Source of the DNA: CAXMST01 sp963700785
GTDB taxonomy: Bacteria; Actinomycetota; Thermoleophilia; Solirubrobacterales; 70-9
Length of the DNA: 64,000 bases
Direction of reading: 5' to 3'
Assembly: GCA_963700785.1 (NCBI GenBank)
Contig: CAVOYZ010000010.1
Location: 372,001 to 436,000, forward strand
Shown: positions 1 to 8,403 of the stretch, one piece after another
How positions within the stretch are numbered: the first letter of the stretch is position 1
Layout of the letters: the number at the start of each line of letters is the position of its first letter
Translations under genes and position numbers: made by a program
Notes under the pieces: model-generated
Told to the model about the DNA's origin: nothing
Databases searched by the model: none
The model's input: only the letters and a program-made list of their open reading frames with translations

Positions 1-332
1 CGCGTGTGCGGCGCAGCGCCAGCGCCACCGCCGCTGCCAGCGCCAGCGCGAGCACCAACCCTCCCGGCGAGGCCGCGGCCGCCCCGATCCCCGCCAACGC
101 GGACGGCGCCGGCCGTCGCTCACCGGTGACGCCGACGGGGCCGACCCGGCGAGCCCGCCCGTCCGGGGGGCTGGACTGACCGATGCCGCTCGTCTTCACT
201 CCGGGCAGCGTCAGCACGTACTCCTCGACCGCCGGCGGGGCGGCGGTCGCGGTCTGCGCCGCCGGGCGCCGTGGCAACCAGCAGCGCGATCCCGGAGGCC
301 AGTATCAATCTAGACTGCGTCCCGCGCCTCAT
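1..332 (-). CDS. Secreted/membrane-anchored protein of unknown function, partial, frameshifted
   Basis: The gene starts at ATG 332 and runs off the left edge. The first ~25 residues are a signal peptide (RR near the start, then a hydrophobic stretch). The reading frame must shift once, around 258-270 in a GCCGCCGGGCGCC run; dropping one base gives an Ala/Pro-rich cleavage region followed by EEYVLTLPG. After a Pro/Arg-rich linker there is a hydrophobic Leu/Ala stretch ending in RRTR at the window edge, which looks like a membrane anchor. I do not recognise the family. The single-base shift is probably a consensus error, since both sides show coding-like composition. It is divergent from the O-antigen ligase-like gene. 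Confidence 0.5.
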
Positions 333-477
333 CGACGGAAAAGGGTAGTGGGTCGAGGACGCGCCGATCAGCAGTGGTTCCCCAGCCCTCGATATCCGTA
401 CCGGTGGCCGCCGGCATCGTCGCCTGGCGCTCGCCGAAGGTGGGTTTTCCCCATCGGCGCTCGGAGTTGCGACGGTC

Positions 478-2301
478 GTGACCTGGCTGTTGATCGGCGG
501 GCTGCTGCTCGGCGGCCGGCTCGGGCTCGGCGCGCTGACCGGACGGCTCGCGGTGCTGATCGCTCTGCTCACGCTGCTCTCGCTGTGGACCGCACTGTCG
601 TTGGGCTGGGCGGGTGACGACGGCTCCGGGTTCCTCGATCTGGTCCGGATCCTGCTCTACCTCGGTCTCGTGCTCCTGGTCGGGCTCGCCGCGCGGGCCG
701 GGACCGGGCCCTCGTGGCTGACCGGGATCGCGCTCGGCGGCACCGTGGTCGGGACGATCGCCCTCGGATCGCGGTTGCTCGGCCTCGGCGGCGATCAGGA
801 CCTCGCGCTCGAGCTGAACCTCGCCGCGGAGCGGCTCAGCTACCCGATCGGTTACTGGAACGGGCTCGGATATCTGCTCGCGATGACGCTCCCCGCGTTG
901 GCCTGGCTGACGCTGGCGGCCCGTGTTCCGATCGCGCGCGCGGCGGTGGCCGGCTCGATCCCGCTCGTCGCGGCACTGTTTCTGACCTCATCCCGCGGCG
1001 CCTGGCTCGCCGGCGGGCTGGGCCTGCTGATCGCCGTCGGGTTCGCGTCCGATCGTCAACGCGTGACCGAGGCGGCGATCGTCGCCGTCCCGGCATGGAC
1101 CCTCGTGATCATCGCGGCCGCCGCCGGCAGGGGGGAGCTGAGCCCGATCGGCGGTGCCTCGCTGGTGGGGATCTCGATTGCCGTCCTCGTCGTGATCGCT
1201 GCGGCCGGCGCTCACGTCGCCTTCGGGCGTCTCGATGCCCGCGGCGCGGCGCAGCCTGACTCGCGGCCGTCGCGGCACGTCCGCGGACGATTGATCGCGG
1301 CGGCGCTCGCGGCCCTGCTCGCGGTCGCCGTCGTGCTCGGGCCCAGCGCCCTGCTCGGCGACTTTCGCTATGAGGAGACCGTCGTGCAGGGAGACTCGTC
1401 GGGCTTCGCCTCCGACTCCGGCCGCAGCTCGTTCTGGGGGGCGGCGTTGGATGCCTTCGGCGATGCCCCGCTGCGGGGCGTGGGCGCGGGCGGGTATGAG
1501 GCCTACTGGTCGTTGAACGGGGATCTCGCCGTTCCCGCCCGCAACGCGCACTCGGCGCCGCTCGAGACCTTCGCCGAGCTCGGCCTGCCCGGCGGGCTGG
1601 CGCTGCTGTTCGCGATCGCGCTCGGCGGGTTCGGCGCGGCTACATCGCTTCGCCGCCAACGCGGCCGGCCGAGGGAGGTCTCGGCCGCGGCCGCGGCGAT
1701 CTTCTTCGCCGGGCTGCTGGCGATCGGGGTCGACTGGAGCTGGGAGCTGCCGGCCGTCCTCGTCCCGTTCCTGGTCAGCCTGACCCTGCTCTGCGGGCCC
1801 GGGCTGCGGGCCGCCGGCGCCGAGGGCTCGCTGCTCGTCGACTCGCGAATGGCGGGCTACGAGCCGCTCGACGCGCCCGCCCGGCCCGCTCCGTGGGCGA
1901 TCGGCCTCGGAATCGCCGCGGGCGTCGTGGCCGCGGTCTGGGCCGGAGCCGTGCTCGCCTTCGCGGCGATCCAGCTCGATCGCTCGGCGGATCGGCTCGC
2001 CGCCGGGGACCTGACCGGGGCGGCCGAGGCGGCGCGCAGCGCCGCTCAGATCGAGCCGTGGAGCCCGGAGCCGGCCCTGCGCCTGGCCGAGATCGAGCAG
2101 ACCGCGGCCAACCTGGACGCCGCCGAGCGCAGGGCGGAGGAGGCGATCCGCCTCGCCCCCGGCGATTTCCGCGCCTGGCAGCTGATGTCCCAGATCCAGT
2201 TCGATCTCGGCCGCCCGGTCGCAGCGAACGCATACGGGCTCAGGGCCCTCGCCCTGGCGCCGCTGCAACTTGCCCCGCCGGGCGCGCTCCCGGAGCCCTG
2301 A
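478..2301 (+). CDS. O-antigen ligase/polymerase family membrane protein with C-terminal TPR
   Basis: The 607-residue polytopic protein has about ten hydrophobic segments over residues 1-500, a large extracytoplasmic loop around residues 300-360 (with the pattern YEAYWSLNGD followed by AHSAPLETFAELGLPGG), and two TPR-like helical repeats over roughly residues 500-600 (AARSAAQIEPWSP, AEEAIRLAPGD). This matches the Wzy/WaaL (PF04932) architecture, whose members join or polymerise lipid-linked glycans at the outer face of the membrane. GTG 478 is the first start codon in frame after a stop at 346-348. Coding character continues upstream of it (about 350-477), so the true N-terminus may be longer or hidden by a small indel. 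The polyprenyl sugar transferase follows on the same strand, which supports an envelope polysaccharide role. The substrate cannot be told. Confidence 0.85.
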   Translation: MTWLLIGGLLLGGRLGLGALTGRLAVLIALLTLLSLWTALSLGWAGDDGSGFLDLVRILLYLGLVLLVGLAARAGTGPSWLTGIALGGTVVGTIALGSRLLGLGGDQDLALELNLAAERLSYPIGYWNGLGYLLAMTLPALAWLTLAARVPIARAAVAGSIPLVAALFLTSSRGAWLAGGLGLLIAVGFASDRQRVTEAAIVAVPAWTLVIIAAAAGRGELSPIGGASLVGISIAVLVVIAAAGAHVAFGRLDARGAAQPDSRPSRHVRGRLIAAALAALLAVAVVLGPSALLGDFRYEETVVQGDSSGFASDSGRSSFWGAALDAFGDAPLRGVGAGGYEAYWSLNGDLAVPARNAHSAPLETFAELGLPGGLALLFAIALGGFGAATSLRRQRGRPREVSAAAAAIFFAGLLAIGVDWSWELPAVLVPFLVSLTLLCGPGLRAAGAEGSLLVDSRMAGYEPLDAPARPAPWAIGLGIAAGVVAAVWAGAVLAFAAIQLDRSADRLAAGDLTGAAEAARSAAQIEPWSPEPALRLAEIEQTAANLDAAERRAEEAIRLAPGDFRAWQLMSQIQFDLGRPVAANAYGLRALALAPLQLAPPGALPEP

Positions 2302-2341
2302 GCACCGCCCGGACCGACGGCGTGCGTCACCGTCGCGGGCT

Positions 2342-3853
2342 ATGCTCACCACGCGGTCTTACCCGGGCCGGGACGGGAGCCCTTGGATCTTGAGCGACGC
2401 TGTCAGTCATCCAGCCGTAGCGGACGGCCACGCTGAATCGCGGCCGATCGGCGCTGCCGCAGCGGGCTCGCGCCCGGCGAGCACCGGGACGCCGGTCGCG
2501 CGCCCCGCCGGCCGCCGCCGCTGGTGGCGCGATGCCCGCCGGCGCCGGATGCTCGCGGTCGCCGATTTCGCAGCGATCGCGGTGGCCGCAGCGGTGGTCG
2601 GAGCGTTGATCGGCAGCCTCTGGCCGTTTGCCTTCCTGCCGCTCTGGCTTCTGGTCGCCAAGTTCTTCGGCCTCTACGACCGGGACCATCGGGCGCTGCG
2701 GCACCTGACGGCGGACGAGGTGCCCGTGATCTTGGCCTGGGCGGCGACGACGACCGCGGGGCTGGCGCTGCTGCTGCCGCTGACCCCGGCCGGAGATCTC
2801 GGCACCGTGCCCGCCGTGGCGCACCTCGCGACGGTCTGGCTGGCGGCGATCGGCACCCGCTCGCTGGCGCGCCGGCTGTGGTGGGCATCGACGCCGCCGG
2901 AGCTGGTCGGAATCATCGGTGACGGCTCGTCGCTGGAGTCGATGCGGCGCAAGCTCGACCTGTTCCGCGACATGCACTTCGAGCTCGCGGTCGAGCGGCG
3001 CATGGACGAGCTCGGAAGCGGTGAGGACCGGACCCTGGCGCTGCTCGACCTGACCGCGTCGGTGGACCGGATCGTCGTCGCGTCGGGGACCGTCGACACC
3101 GGCCTGATCGCCGAGCTGAACACGATCTGCCGCAAGCGGCAGGTGAAGCTCAGCGTCGTCTCGCCGCTCCGTGGTCGCGCGTTGCCTTCCCTGCAGATCG
3201 CTCAACTGGCCGACCTGCCGATCCTCGAGTACAACACCTGGGACCCGTCGCGCTCGTCCCTGTCGATCAAGCGGGTCTTCGACGTCGCCGTCTCCGGCAT
3301 CGGCCTGCTGGTGCTGGCGCTACTGCTGCCGCTGATCGCGATCGCGATCAAGCTCGACAGCCGCGGACCGGTGCTCTTCTCCCAGGTCCGGGCCGGCCTC
3401 GGCGGGCGACCGTTCCGGATCTACAAGTTCCGGACGATGAGGATCGACGCCGAGCAGCGGCTCGAGGAGGTCGTCAGCCTCGAGGAGCTCGAGGACCCGA
3501 TGTTCAAGCTCCGGGACGACCCCCGGGTGACGAGGGTCGGCCGAATCCTCCGCCGGCTCTCGATCGACGAGCTGCCGCAGCTGTTCAACGTGTTCGTCGG
3601 CGAGATGAGCATCGTCGGCCCAAGGCCAGAGCAGGTCGAGATCGTTGAGCGCTATTCGCCTGAGGATCGCTTCCGGCTAACGGTCAAGCCGGGAGTCACC
3701 GGCCCGATGCAGGTCTTCGGCCGGGGCGAGCTGACCTTCGCCGAGCGGCTCGCGGTCGAGCTCGAGTACATCGAGAACCCGTCGCTGACCCGCGATCTGA
3801 GCATCGTTCTGCACACGGTGCCGGCGATCATCCGCGGCACCGGTGCGTTCTGA
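2342..3853 (+). CDS. Polyprenyl-phosphate sugar-1-phosphate transferase (exopolysaccharide initiating)
   Basis: The protein is about 503 residues from ATG 2342; a longer frame opens at 2270 but would overlap the upstream gene. Four hydrophobic segments lie in the first ~200 residues, then a CoA-binding-like region, then a fifth hydrophobic segment followed by the catalytic bacterial sugar transferase domain (PF02397). Its hallmarks are visible: an amphipathic KRVFDVAVS lead-in, RGPVLFSQVR, the IYKFRTM motif, LSIDELPQL and SIVGPRPE. This family transfers a hexose-1-phosphate from a nucleotide sugar to undecaprenyl phosphate, the first membrane step in capsule or exopolysaccharide assembly. The downstream glycosyltransferase overlaps its stop, so the two are probably co-translated. 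Confidence 0.92.
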   Translation: MLTTRSYPGRDGSPWILSDAVSHPAVADGHAESRPIGAAAAGSRPASTGTPVARPAGRRRWWRDARRRRMLAVADFAAIAVAAAVVGALIGSLWPFAFLPLWLLVAKFFGLYDRDHRALRHLTADEVPVILAWAATTTAGLALLLPLTPAGDLGTVPAVAHLATVWLAAIGTRSLARRLWWASTPPELVGIIGDGSSLESMRRKLDLFRDMHFELAVERRMDELGSGEDRTLALLDLTASVDRIVVASGTVDTGLIAELNTICRKRQVKLSVVSPLRGRALPSLQIAQLADLPILEYNTWDPSRSSLSIKRVFDVAVSGIGLLVLALLLPLIAIAIKLDSRGPVLFSQVRAGLGGRPFRIYKFRTMRIDAEQRLEEVVSLEELEDPMFKLRDDPRVTRVGRILRRLSIDELPQLFNVFVGEMSIVGPRPEQVEIVERYSPEDRFRLTVKPGVTGPMQVFGRGELTFAERLAVELEYIENPSLTRDLSIVLHTVPAIIRGTGAF

Positions 3854-4809
3854 GCCCAGCGGCGACCGTCATCGTCCCCTCGCGAGGTCCGGCCTCGCGC
3901 CTACGTCGCCTGCTCGACTCGCTGGCAGCCCAGTCGACCGAGCACGAGACGCTGGTCGTCGACAACGCCTCGCCCGCCGGCGAGGTCAGCGATCTGGCGG
4001 GGGCCTACGGCTTCGCCCGGGCGATCGCGCTCGATCGAAACCTCGGCTACAGCGCTCCGGTGAACCTCGCGGCACGCCAGGCCGCCGGCGAGATCCTCGT
4101 CCTGGTCAACGACGACTGCGTCTGCGAGCCCGAGTTCGTCGAGCGGCTCAGCCGGTCGATCGACCCGGGATCGAGCGTCGTGATGGCGGCCGCGGTGATG
4201 CGCGATCAAGCCGACCCGTCGCTGATCGACACCGCCGGCATGCAGCTCGACCGGACGCTGCTCGTCTACGACTACCTGAACGGGATGCCGCTCAGCGCCC
4301 TGGCCTCGGCACCGGACCCGATCGGCCCCTCTGCCGCGGCCGCGGCCTTCGACCGCGACGCCTTTCTCGGGGTCGGCGGCTTCGACGAGCGCCTGTTCGC
4401 CTACTGGGAGGACGTCGACCTGGTCCTCCGCCTGCTACAGGAGGGCGGTCGCTGTCGGTTGGCCCGCGAGGCGCTCGGCACCCACGAGCATTCGGCGACC
4501 CTCGGCTCCGGCTCGACCGCGAAGAACCGGTTGATGGGGTTCGGCCGCGGATACGTATTGAGGAAGTGGCGGGTGATCACGCCGCGCACGCTCCCCGGCG
4601 TTCTCGCTCGCGAGGCGACGCTGCTCGCCGGACAGGCGGTGATCGATCGCACGATCAGCGGCTTGCCGGCCAGGGTACGCGGCTGGCGGGCGGCCGAGCC
4701 GGGGGTGCACTACCCGGAGATCGTTGCCAGCCGGGGTGGGGGAGACAGCCTGCCGCGGACGCTACGGCGGCGGCTGATGCGCCGCCGCCGGATCTCCGGC
4801 CCGAGCTGA
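3850..4809 (+). CDS. GT2 family glycosyltransferase
   Basis: The GT-A fold is clear: an ATVIVPSRG start, ETLVVDNASP, a nucleotide-binding NLGY segment, the DxD-like VNDDC motif, GGFDERLFAYWEDVDL and a C-terminal amphipathic region. Homology begins just after the preceding gene's stop, but the only start-like codon there is CTG at 3850, overlapping TGA 3851-3853. The first conventional start (GTG 4060) would remove the nucleotide-binding half of the domain. I therefore propose an unusual CTG start or a missed indel. It probably adds a sugar to the lipid-linked glycan begun by the upstream transferase. It faces the next GT2 gene convergently. Confidence 0.8.
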   Translation: MSPAATVIVPSRGPASRLRRLLDSLAAQSTEHETLVVDNASPAGEVSDLAGAYGFARAIALDRNLGYSAPVNLAARQAAGEILVLVNDDCVCEPEFVERLSRSIDPGSSVVMAAAVMRDQADPSLIDTAGMQLDRTLLVYDYLNGMPLSALASAPDPIGPSAAAAAFDRDAFLGVGGFDERLFAYWEDVDLVLRLLQEGGRCRLAREALGTHEHSATLGSGSTAKNRLMGFGRGYVLRKWRVITPRTLPGVLAREATLLAGQAVIDRTISGLPARVRGWRAAEPGVHYPEIVASRGGGDSLPRTLRRRLMRRRRISGPS

Positions 4810-4818
4810 GGGCGAGGC

Positions 4819-5700
4819 CTACGGCCGCGGGCCCGAGCGGGCGTCGCGCAGCGCGCCGCCCAGGAGTGAGAGGGTCAGCTTGAGCCCGATGCCGAGGTAG
4901 ATCAGGGCGTTGAAGGGGCCGCTGCGGGCGGCCGCGTAGTGCTTGCGGTAGAAGCGCCCCATGCCGCGGTGGAAGGCGATCTGCAGGCGCGCGTCACGGC
5001 GTCCCTCGGTCGTCCCGCCCTTGGTGTGGATCGCCCGTACGGCCGGCTCGTAGAAGGTGATCCAGCCGGCCTGGCCGAGCCGGTAGGAGAGATCGAGGTC
5101 CTCCATGTACATCCAGTAGCCCTCGTCGAAGACGCCGACCTGCTCGAGCGCATTGCGGCGGAGCAGCATGAAGGCGCCGTTGACCGCATCGACCGGACCG
5201 CGCTCCACCCCGGGGGCCCGGTAGTCGGCGAGCTCTCCGCCCGCGAGACGCCGTCCGATCCCACTGAAGTGCCCGAGCGCGCTGAGCGGCGTCGGGAAGC
5301 TGCGACGGGCCGCGTGATCGAAGCTGCCGTCCTCCCGGTAGAGGGCCGGGCCGCAGCATCCGATCCGGGGATCCGACTCCATCAGCTCGACCAGCACCGG
5401 CAGGGTGTCGGGCTCGATCGCCGCGTCGGGGTTCAGGGCGAGCACGTAAGGCGCCCTGCCTCCGGCGAGCCCGATGTTGGTCGCGGCACCGAAGCCGAGG
5501 TTCTCGGGCTGTGCCAGCAGGCGAACCTCGGGATAGCTCGCGGCGACCATCTCGGCGGTGCCGTCGCCGCTCGCGTTGTCGACGACCGTGATCGTCATCC
5601 GCTCGCCGAGCCCGTGCTCGGAGAGCGAGTCCAGGCACCGACCGAGCAGCTCCCTCGAGCGGAAGGAGACGATCACGACGTCGATCAGCGGCGCGCTCAC
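4819..5700 (-). CDS. GT2 family glycosyltransferase, rhamnosyltransferase-like
   Basis: This 293-residue protein has a GT-A fold: DVVIVSFRSRELL at the N-terminus, TVVDNASGDGT, PENLGFGAATNIG, the LNPDAAI motif (a DxD equivalent, NPD type) and a FDEGYWMYMEDLDLSYRL block with the ED general-base region. These are hallmarks of the WbbL/RfbF-like rhamnosyltransferase group. The C-terminal ~40 residues include a membrane-associated hydrophobic patch. It probably decorates the surface polysaccharide made by the convergent genes on the other strand. The acceptor and donor cannot be read from sequence. The start is ATG 5700, and the amino acid transporter ATPase gene lies 37 bases upstream on the same strand. 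Confidence 0.88.
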   Translation of the reverse strand: MSAPLIDVVIVSFRSRELLGRCLDSLSEHGLGERMTITVVDNASGDGTAEMVAASYPEVRLLAQPENLGFGAATNIGLAGGRAPYVLALNPDAAIEPDTLPVLVELMESDPRIGCCGPALYREDGSFDHAARRSFPTPLSALGHFSGIGRRLAGGELADYRAPGVERGPVDAVNGAFMLLRRNALEQVGVFDEGYWMYMEDLDLSYRLGQAGWITFYEPAVRAIHTKGGTTEGRRDARLQIAFHRGMGRFYRKHYAAARSGPFNALIYLGIGLKLTLSLLGGALRDARSGPRP

Positions 5701-5737
5701 GGCGCGAAAGCTAGCTGTGCCCGGCGCCCGCCGCCGC

Positions 5738-6475
5738 TCAGTGCTCGAGCACCAGCCCGAGGAATCGCTTGGTGCGCTCCCCCTGGGGATTCTCCAGCAC
5801 CTCGGCCGGCGGCCCCTGCTCGACGACGACGCCCTCGTCCATGAAGACGACGCGATCGGCGACGTCGCGTGCGAACCCCATCTCGTGGGTGACGACGATC
5901 ATCGTCATCCCCTCGTCGGCGAGCTCGCGCATCACGTCGAGCACCTCCTTGACGAGCTCGGGGTCGAGGGCGCTGGTCACCTCGTCGAACAGCATCACGT
6001 GCGGGTCCATCGCCAGCGCCCTGGCGATCGCGACCCGCTGCTGCTGGCCGCCGGAGAGCCGCTCCGGGTACTGCGCCGACCTTGTCGGACATGCCGACCC
6101 GCTCCAGCAGCTCGGCGCCGCGGCGCACGGCACTCGCTCGGCGCTGCGTCCCAGCACCCTCTGCGGGGCCATCGTCACGTTCTCGAGCGCGTTCTTGTGC
6201 GGGAACAGGTTGAACTGCTGGAACACCATCCCGACCCGGCGGCGGACGAAGTCGAGGCCCTCGTCGAAGTCCTTGCCCGTGATCTCGGTTCCCTCGAGGG
6301 AGATCTGCCCCGCCTCCGGCGGGGCCAGCAGGTTGATGCATCGCAGCAGGGTCGACTTCCCCGAGCCGCTCGGCCCGATCACGCAGACGACCTCGCCCTT
6401 GCGGATCTCGAGATCGACGCCGCTCAGCACCTTGAGATCCCCGAAGCTCTTCTCGACCCCCTCGAGCTTGATCAT
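5738..6475 (-). CDS. Polar amino acid ABC transporter ATP-binding protein (GlnQ/HisP family), locally frame-scrambled
   Basis: The 245-residue ATPase has a Walker A (GPSGSGKST), Q-loop (FQQFNLFPH), signature (LSGGQQQR), Walker B ending in FDEVTSALDPE, and switch His (VTHEMGFA), all typical of the polar amino acid uptake family. The stretch at about 6068-6145 reads as nonsense in this frame (many Cys/Ser/Pro). The neighbouring frame there gives RRGAELLERVGMSDKVGA, the normal helical sequence, so two compensating single-base indels bracket it. The gene is third in a binding protein-permease-ATPase operon. It energises uptake at the inner face of the membrane. Confidence 0.9.
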   Translation of the reverse strand: MIKLEGVEKSFGDLKVLSGVDLEIRKGEVVCVIGPSGSGKSTLLRCINLLAPPEAGQISLEGTEITGKDFDEGLDFVRRRVGMVFQQFNLFPHKNALENVTMAPQRVLGRSAERVPCAAAPSCWSGSACPTRSAQYPERLSGGQQQRVAIARALAMDPHVMLFDEVTSALDPELVKEVLDVMRELADEGMTMIVVTHEMGFARDVADRVVFMDEGVVVEQGPPAEVLENPQGERTKRFLGLVLEH

Positions 6476-6518
6476 CGGGCCCGTGTAGTCACTCCCGGGC
6501 GGCTCGCGGTCTCTGCGC

Positions 6519-7288
6519 TCATGCGGAGCCTCGCTCGTACTGTGCCTGCTGGCGGGCGATCATCCAGTCGACGATCCGCGCCAGCGGGATCGTGACCAGC
6601 ACGAACAGGATCGCGCCGAGCATCAGCGCGGACGAATTGAACTCGACCGACTGGATGTCGCGCCCGGCCTGGACCACCTCGATCAGGCCGATGACGCTGA
6701 CCAGGGTCGTGTCCTTCATCAGGGCGATGTAGTCGTTGAGCAGCGGCGGGATCACCTTGCGCACGGCCTGCGGGACGATCACGAATCGCATCGACTTGCC
6801 GTAGCTCATGCCGAGCGACCGGGCGGCCTCCATCTGGCCGCCGGGGACCGCTTCGATCCCGGCTCGGTAGACCTCCGCCATGTAGGCGCCGTAGGTCAGG
6901 GTGATCGCGAAGACCCCGTACCAGAAGGGAGAGGGCTGGCCGAACCACTCCGGGATCCCGAGCCAGCGCGGGATCACCGAGCCCGCGCCCGGTCAGCGGA
7001 TCGGTCGCCGCCAGGGCGCCGAGGCTGGTCGAGACGAGCAGGATCGTGAGCAGCGCCGGAACGCCGCGCAGCACGTCGATGTAGGCGATCGTCGGCCACC
7101 GCACGATCCAGCTCAGCCGGCCCGGGCGTCTGCCGCAGGATCGCCAGGATCAGGCCCCAGATCAGCGAGGCGATCCCGGCGATGATCGAGAGCTTGATCG
7201 TGAACACGAAGCCGTCGATCACCTTGTCGAAGTTGCTGGGGTCGAACATCACCCCGAAGTCGAAGTACTGCTCGAGGATCCGGTTCAC
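6519..7288 (-). CDS. Polar amino acid ABC transporter permease (HisM/GlnP family), two frameshifts
   Basis: Three reading frames tile one permease. From GTG 7288 (preceded by GAGGAGGGAGG) the first frame gives an N-terminal segment and first helix ending ILRQTPGP. A shift near 7118-7125 leads to WPTIAYIDVLRGVPALL, the conserved family motif. A second shift near 6978-6988 leads to PRWLGIPEWF and the remainder, including the EAA loop (EAARSLGMSYGKSM...VIVPQAVRKVIPPLLNDYI). The reassembled length, about 256 residues, is normal for the family. An intact transporter is expected, so consensus errors are the likeliest cause. It forms the transmembrane pore with the ATPase encoded 43 bases downstream. 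Confidence 0.85.
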
Positions 7289-7357
7289 GCGGCCTCCCTC
7301 CTCTGCTCGCTCAGCTCACCCTATTGATTCGAGCACAGGCACGGTCGCTTGAAACGA

Positions 7358-7384
7358 GACGGGGCGCCCAGTGGGCGCCCCGTC
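7358..7384 (-). terminator. Perfect 12-bp hairpin between binding-protein and permease genes
   Basis: The arms GACGGGGCGCCC (7358-7369) and GGGCGCCCCGTC (7373-7384) are exact reverse complements around a 3-base loop. On the minus strand it lies 40 bases after the stop of the substrate-binding protein gene and 70 bases before the permease GTG. In amino acid transporter operons such intercistronic hairpins commonly act as partial terminators or 3'-end stabilisers, giving more binding protein than membrane components. No long U-run follows (only GTTTC), so partial readthrough is more likely than full termination. Confidence 0.7.
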
Positions 7385-7424
7385 GTATTGCCGGGCATGC
7401 GCCGGCCGGATCTGTCGAGGCCGA

Positions 7425-8276
7425 TCAGCTTGGCTCGTGGGTGGCGCTGAGCACGCTCTCCGGAACGTCGATCTCGAACCATTCCTGGTAGAGGTCGTTC
7501 AGCGTTCCGTCGTCCTTGATCTCCTGAATAGCGCCGTTGACTGCTTCGCGCAGCGCGTCGGTCCCCTGGGGGAAGATCACGCCGTACTCCTCATCCGTCT
7601 CGACGTCCGCTACGACCTCGAGGCGGCCGCCGCTGTTGTCGGCCTGGTCCTGAACGGACGGCAGGTCGTTGACAACCGCATCGACCTGCTCGGACAGCAG
7701 CGCGTTGTAGGCGTCGTCGATCTCCGGGAAGCCACGAACCTCCTTGGCGCCGGTGTTCTCGTTCGCGTAGGTCTCGCCGGTGGTGCCGTCTTGGCTGCCA
7801 ACGATCTTGCCGTCGAGATCCTCGAAGCTGGTCACATCGCTGTCGGCCCGGACCAGCAGCCCCTGCGATGCGAGGAAGTACGGGTTCGAGAAATCGACCC
7901 GGTTCTCACGCGGCTTGGTGATCGTGGTCGCCGCGATCGCCAGGTCGAACTGGCCGCCGCCGCCCTGCAGCAGCAGGTCGAACGGGGCGTCCTCGATCTG
8001 GGTCGTCAGGTCGAGCCGGTCGGCAACCTCGTTGATCAGGTCGATGTCGAAGCCCTCGTAGTCGGGCGGGTCGCCCTGTTCGAACGGCGGGAACGGAATG
8101 TCCGAGCCGACGATCAGCGTTCCGGGCTCGATCAGGCCGAGATCGGCCGTGTCCCCGGTTGCCCCGGTGGTGGTGTCGGTGCTCCCGCTGTCGTCGTCTC
8201 CGCAGGCGGCGAGTCCAAACGCAGCCGTGAGCCCGATGACCAGAGCGAGAAGCGTCCAAAGACGAGTCTTTCGCAT
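7425..8276 (-). CDS. Polar amino acid ABC transporter substrate-binding lipoprotein
   Basis: This 283-residue protein starts at ATG 8276 behind GAGGAAAGGGA. It has a lipoprotein signal peptide ending LAAC (Cys25), a Gly/Ser/Thr-rich linker, and a family 3 periplasmic binding fold (PF00497): a FPPFE segment, FDIDLINEVADRL, FDLAIAATTITKPRE, VDFSNPYF and VGSQDGTTGE. The last of these corresponds to the loop that binds the ligand carboxylate. It captures an amino acid outside the membrane and delivers it to the permease and ATPase encoded downstream. An in-frame opening continues upstream of ATG 8276, but the RBS and signal peptide fix the start. It is divergent from cysM, so a sulfur amino acid ligand is possible but unproven. 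Confidence 0.93.
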   Translation of the reverse strand: MRKTRLWTLLALVIGLTAAFGLAACGDDDSGSTDTTTGATGDTADLGLIEPGTLIVGSDIPFPPFEQGDPPDYEGFDIDLINEVADRLDLTTQIEDAPFDLLLQGGGGQFDLAIAATTITKPRENRVDFSNPYFLASQGLLVRADSDVTSFEDLDGKIVGSQDGTTGETYANENTGAKEVRGFPEIDDAYNALLSEQVDAVVNDLPSVQDQADNSGGRLEVVADVETDEEYGVIFPQGTDALREAVNGAIQEIKDDGTLNDLYQEWFEIDVPESVLSATHEPS

Positions 8277-8390
8277 TGGGATGAGTCCCTTTCCTCTCTC
8301 GCGGTTGTCGCGGCGGAACCTCCCAGCCGCAGCCCGGACCATAACCGGCTGAAAGCCACAGCGCGGCGCCGCACCGCTTGCGCCCTTTAC

Positions 8391-8396
8391 TACACT
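8391..8396 (+). promoter_or_regulatory. Predicted -10 box for leaderless cysM transcript
   Basis: TACACT lies seven bases before GTG 8404 with no Shine-Dalgarno between. This is the spacing expected when transcription starts at the initiation codon, as is common in actinobacteria. No convincing -35 was found. Confidence 0.5.
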
Positions 8397-8403
8397 TACT
8401 GAA

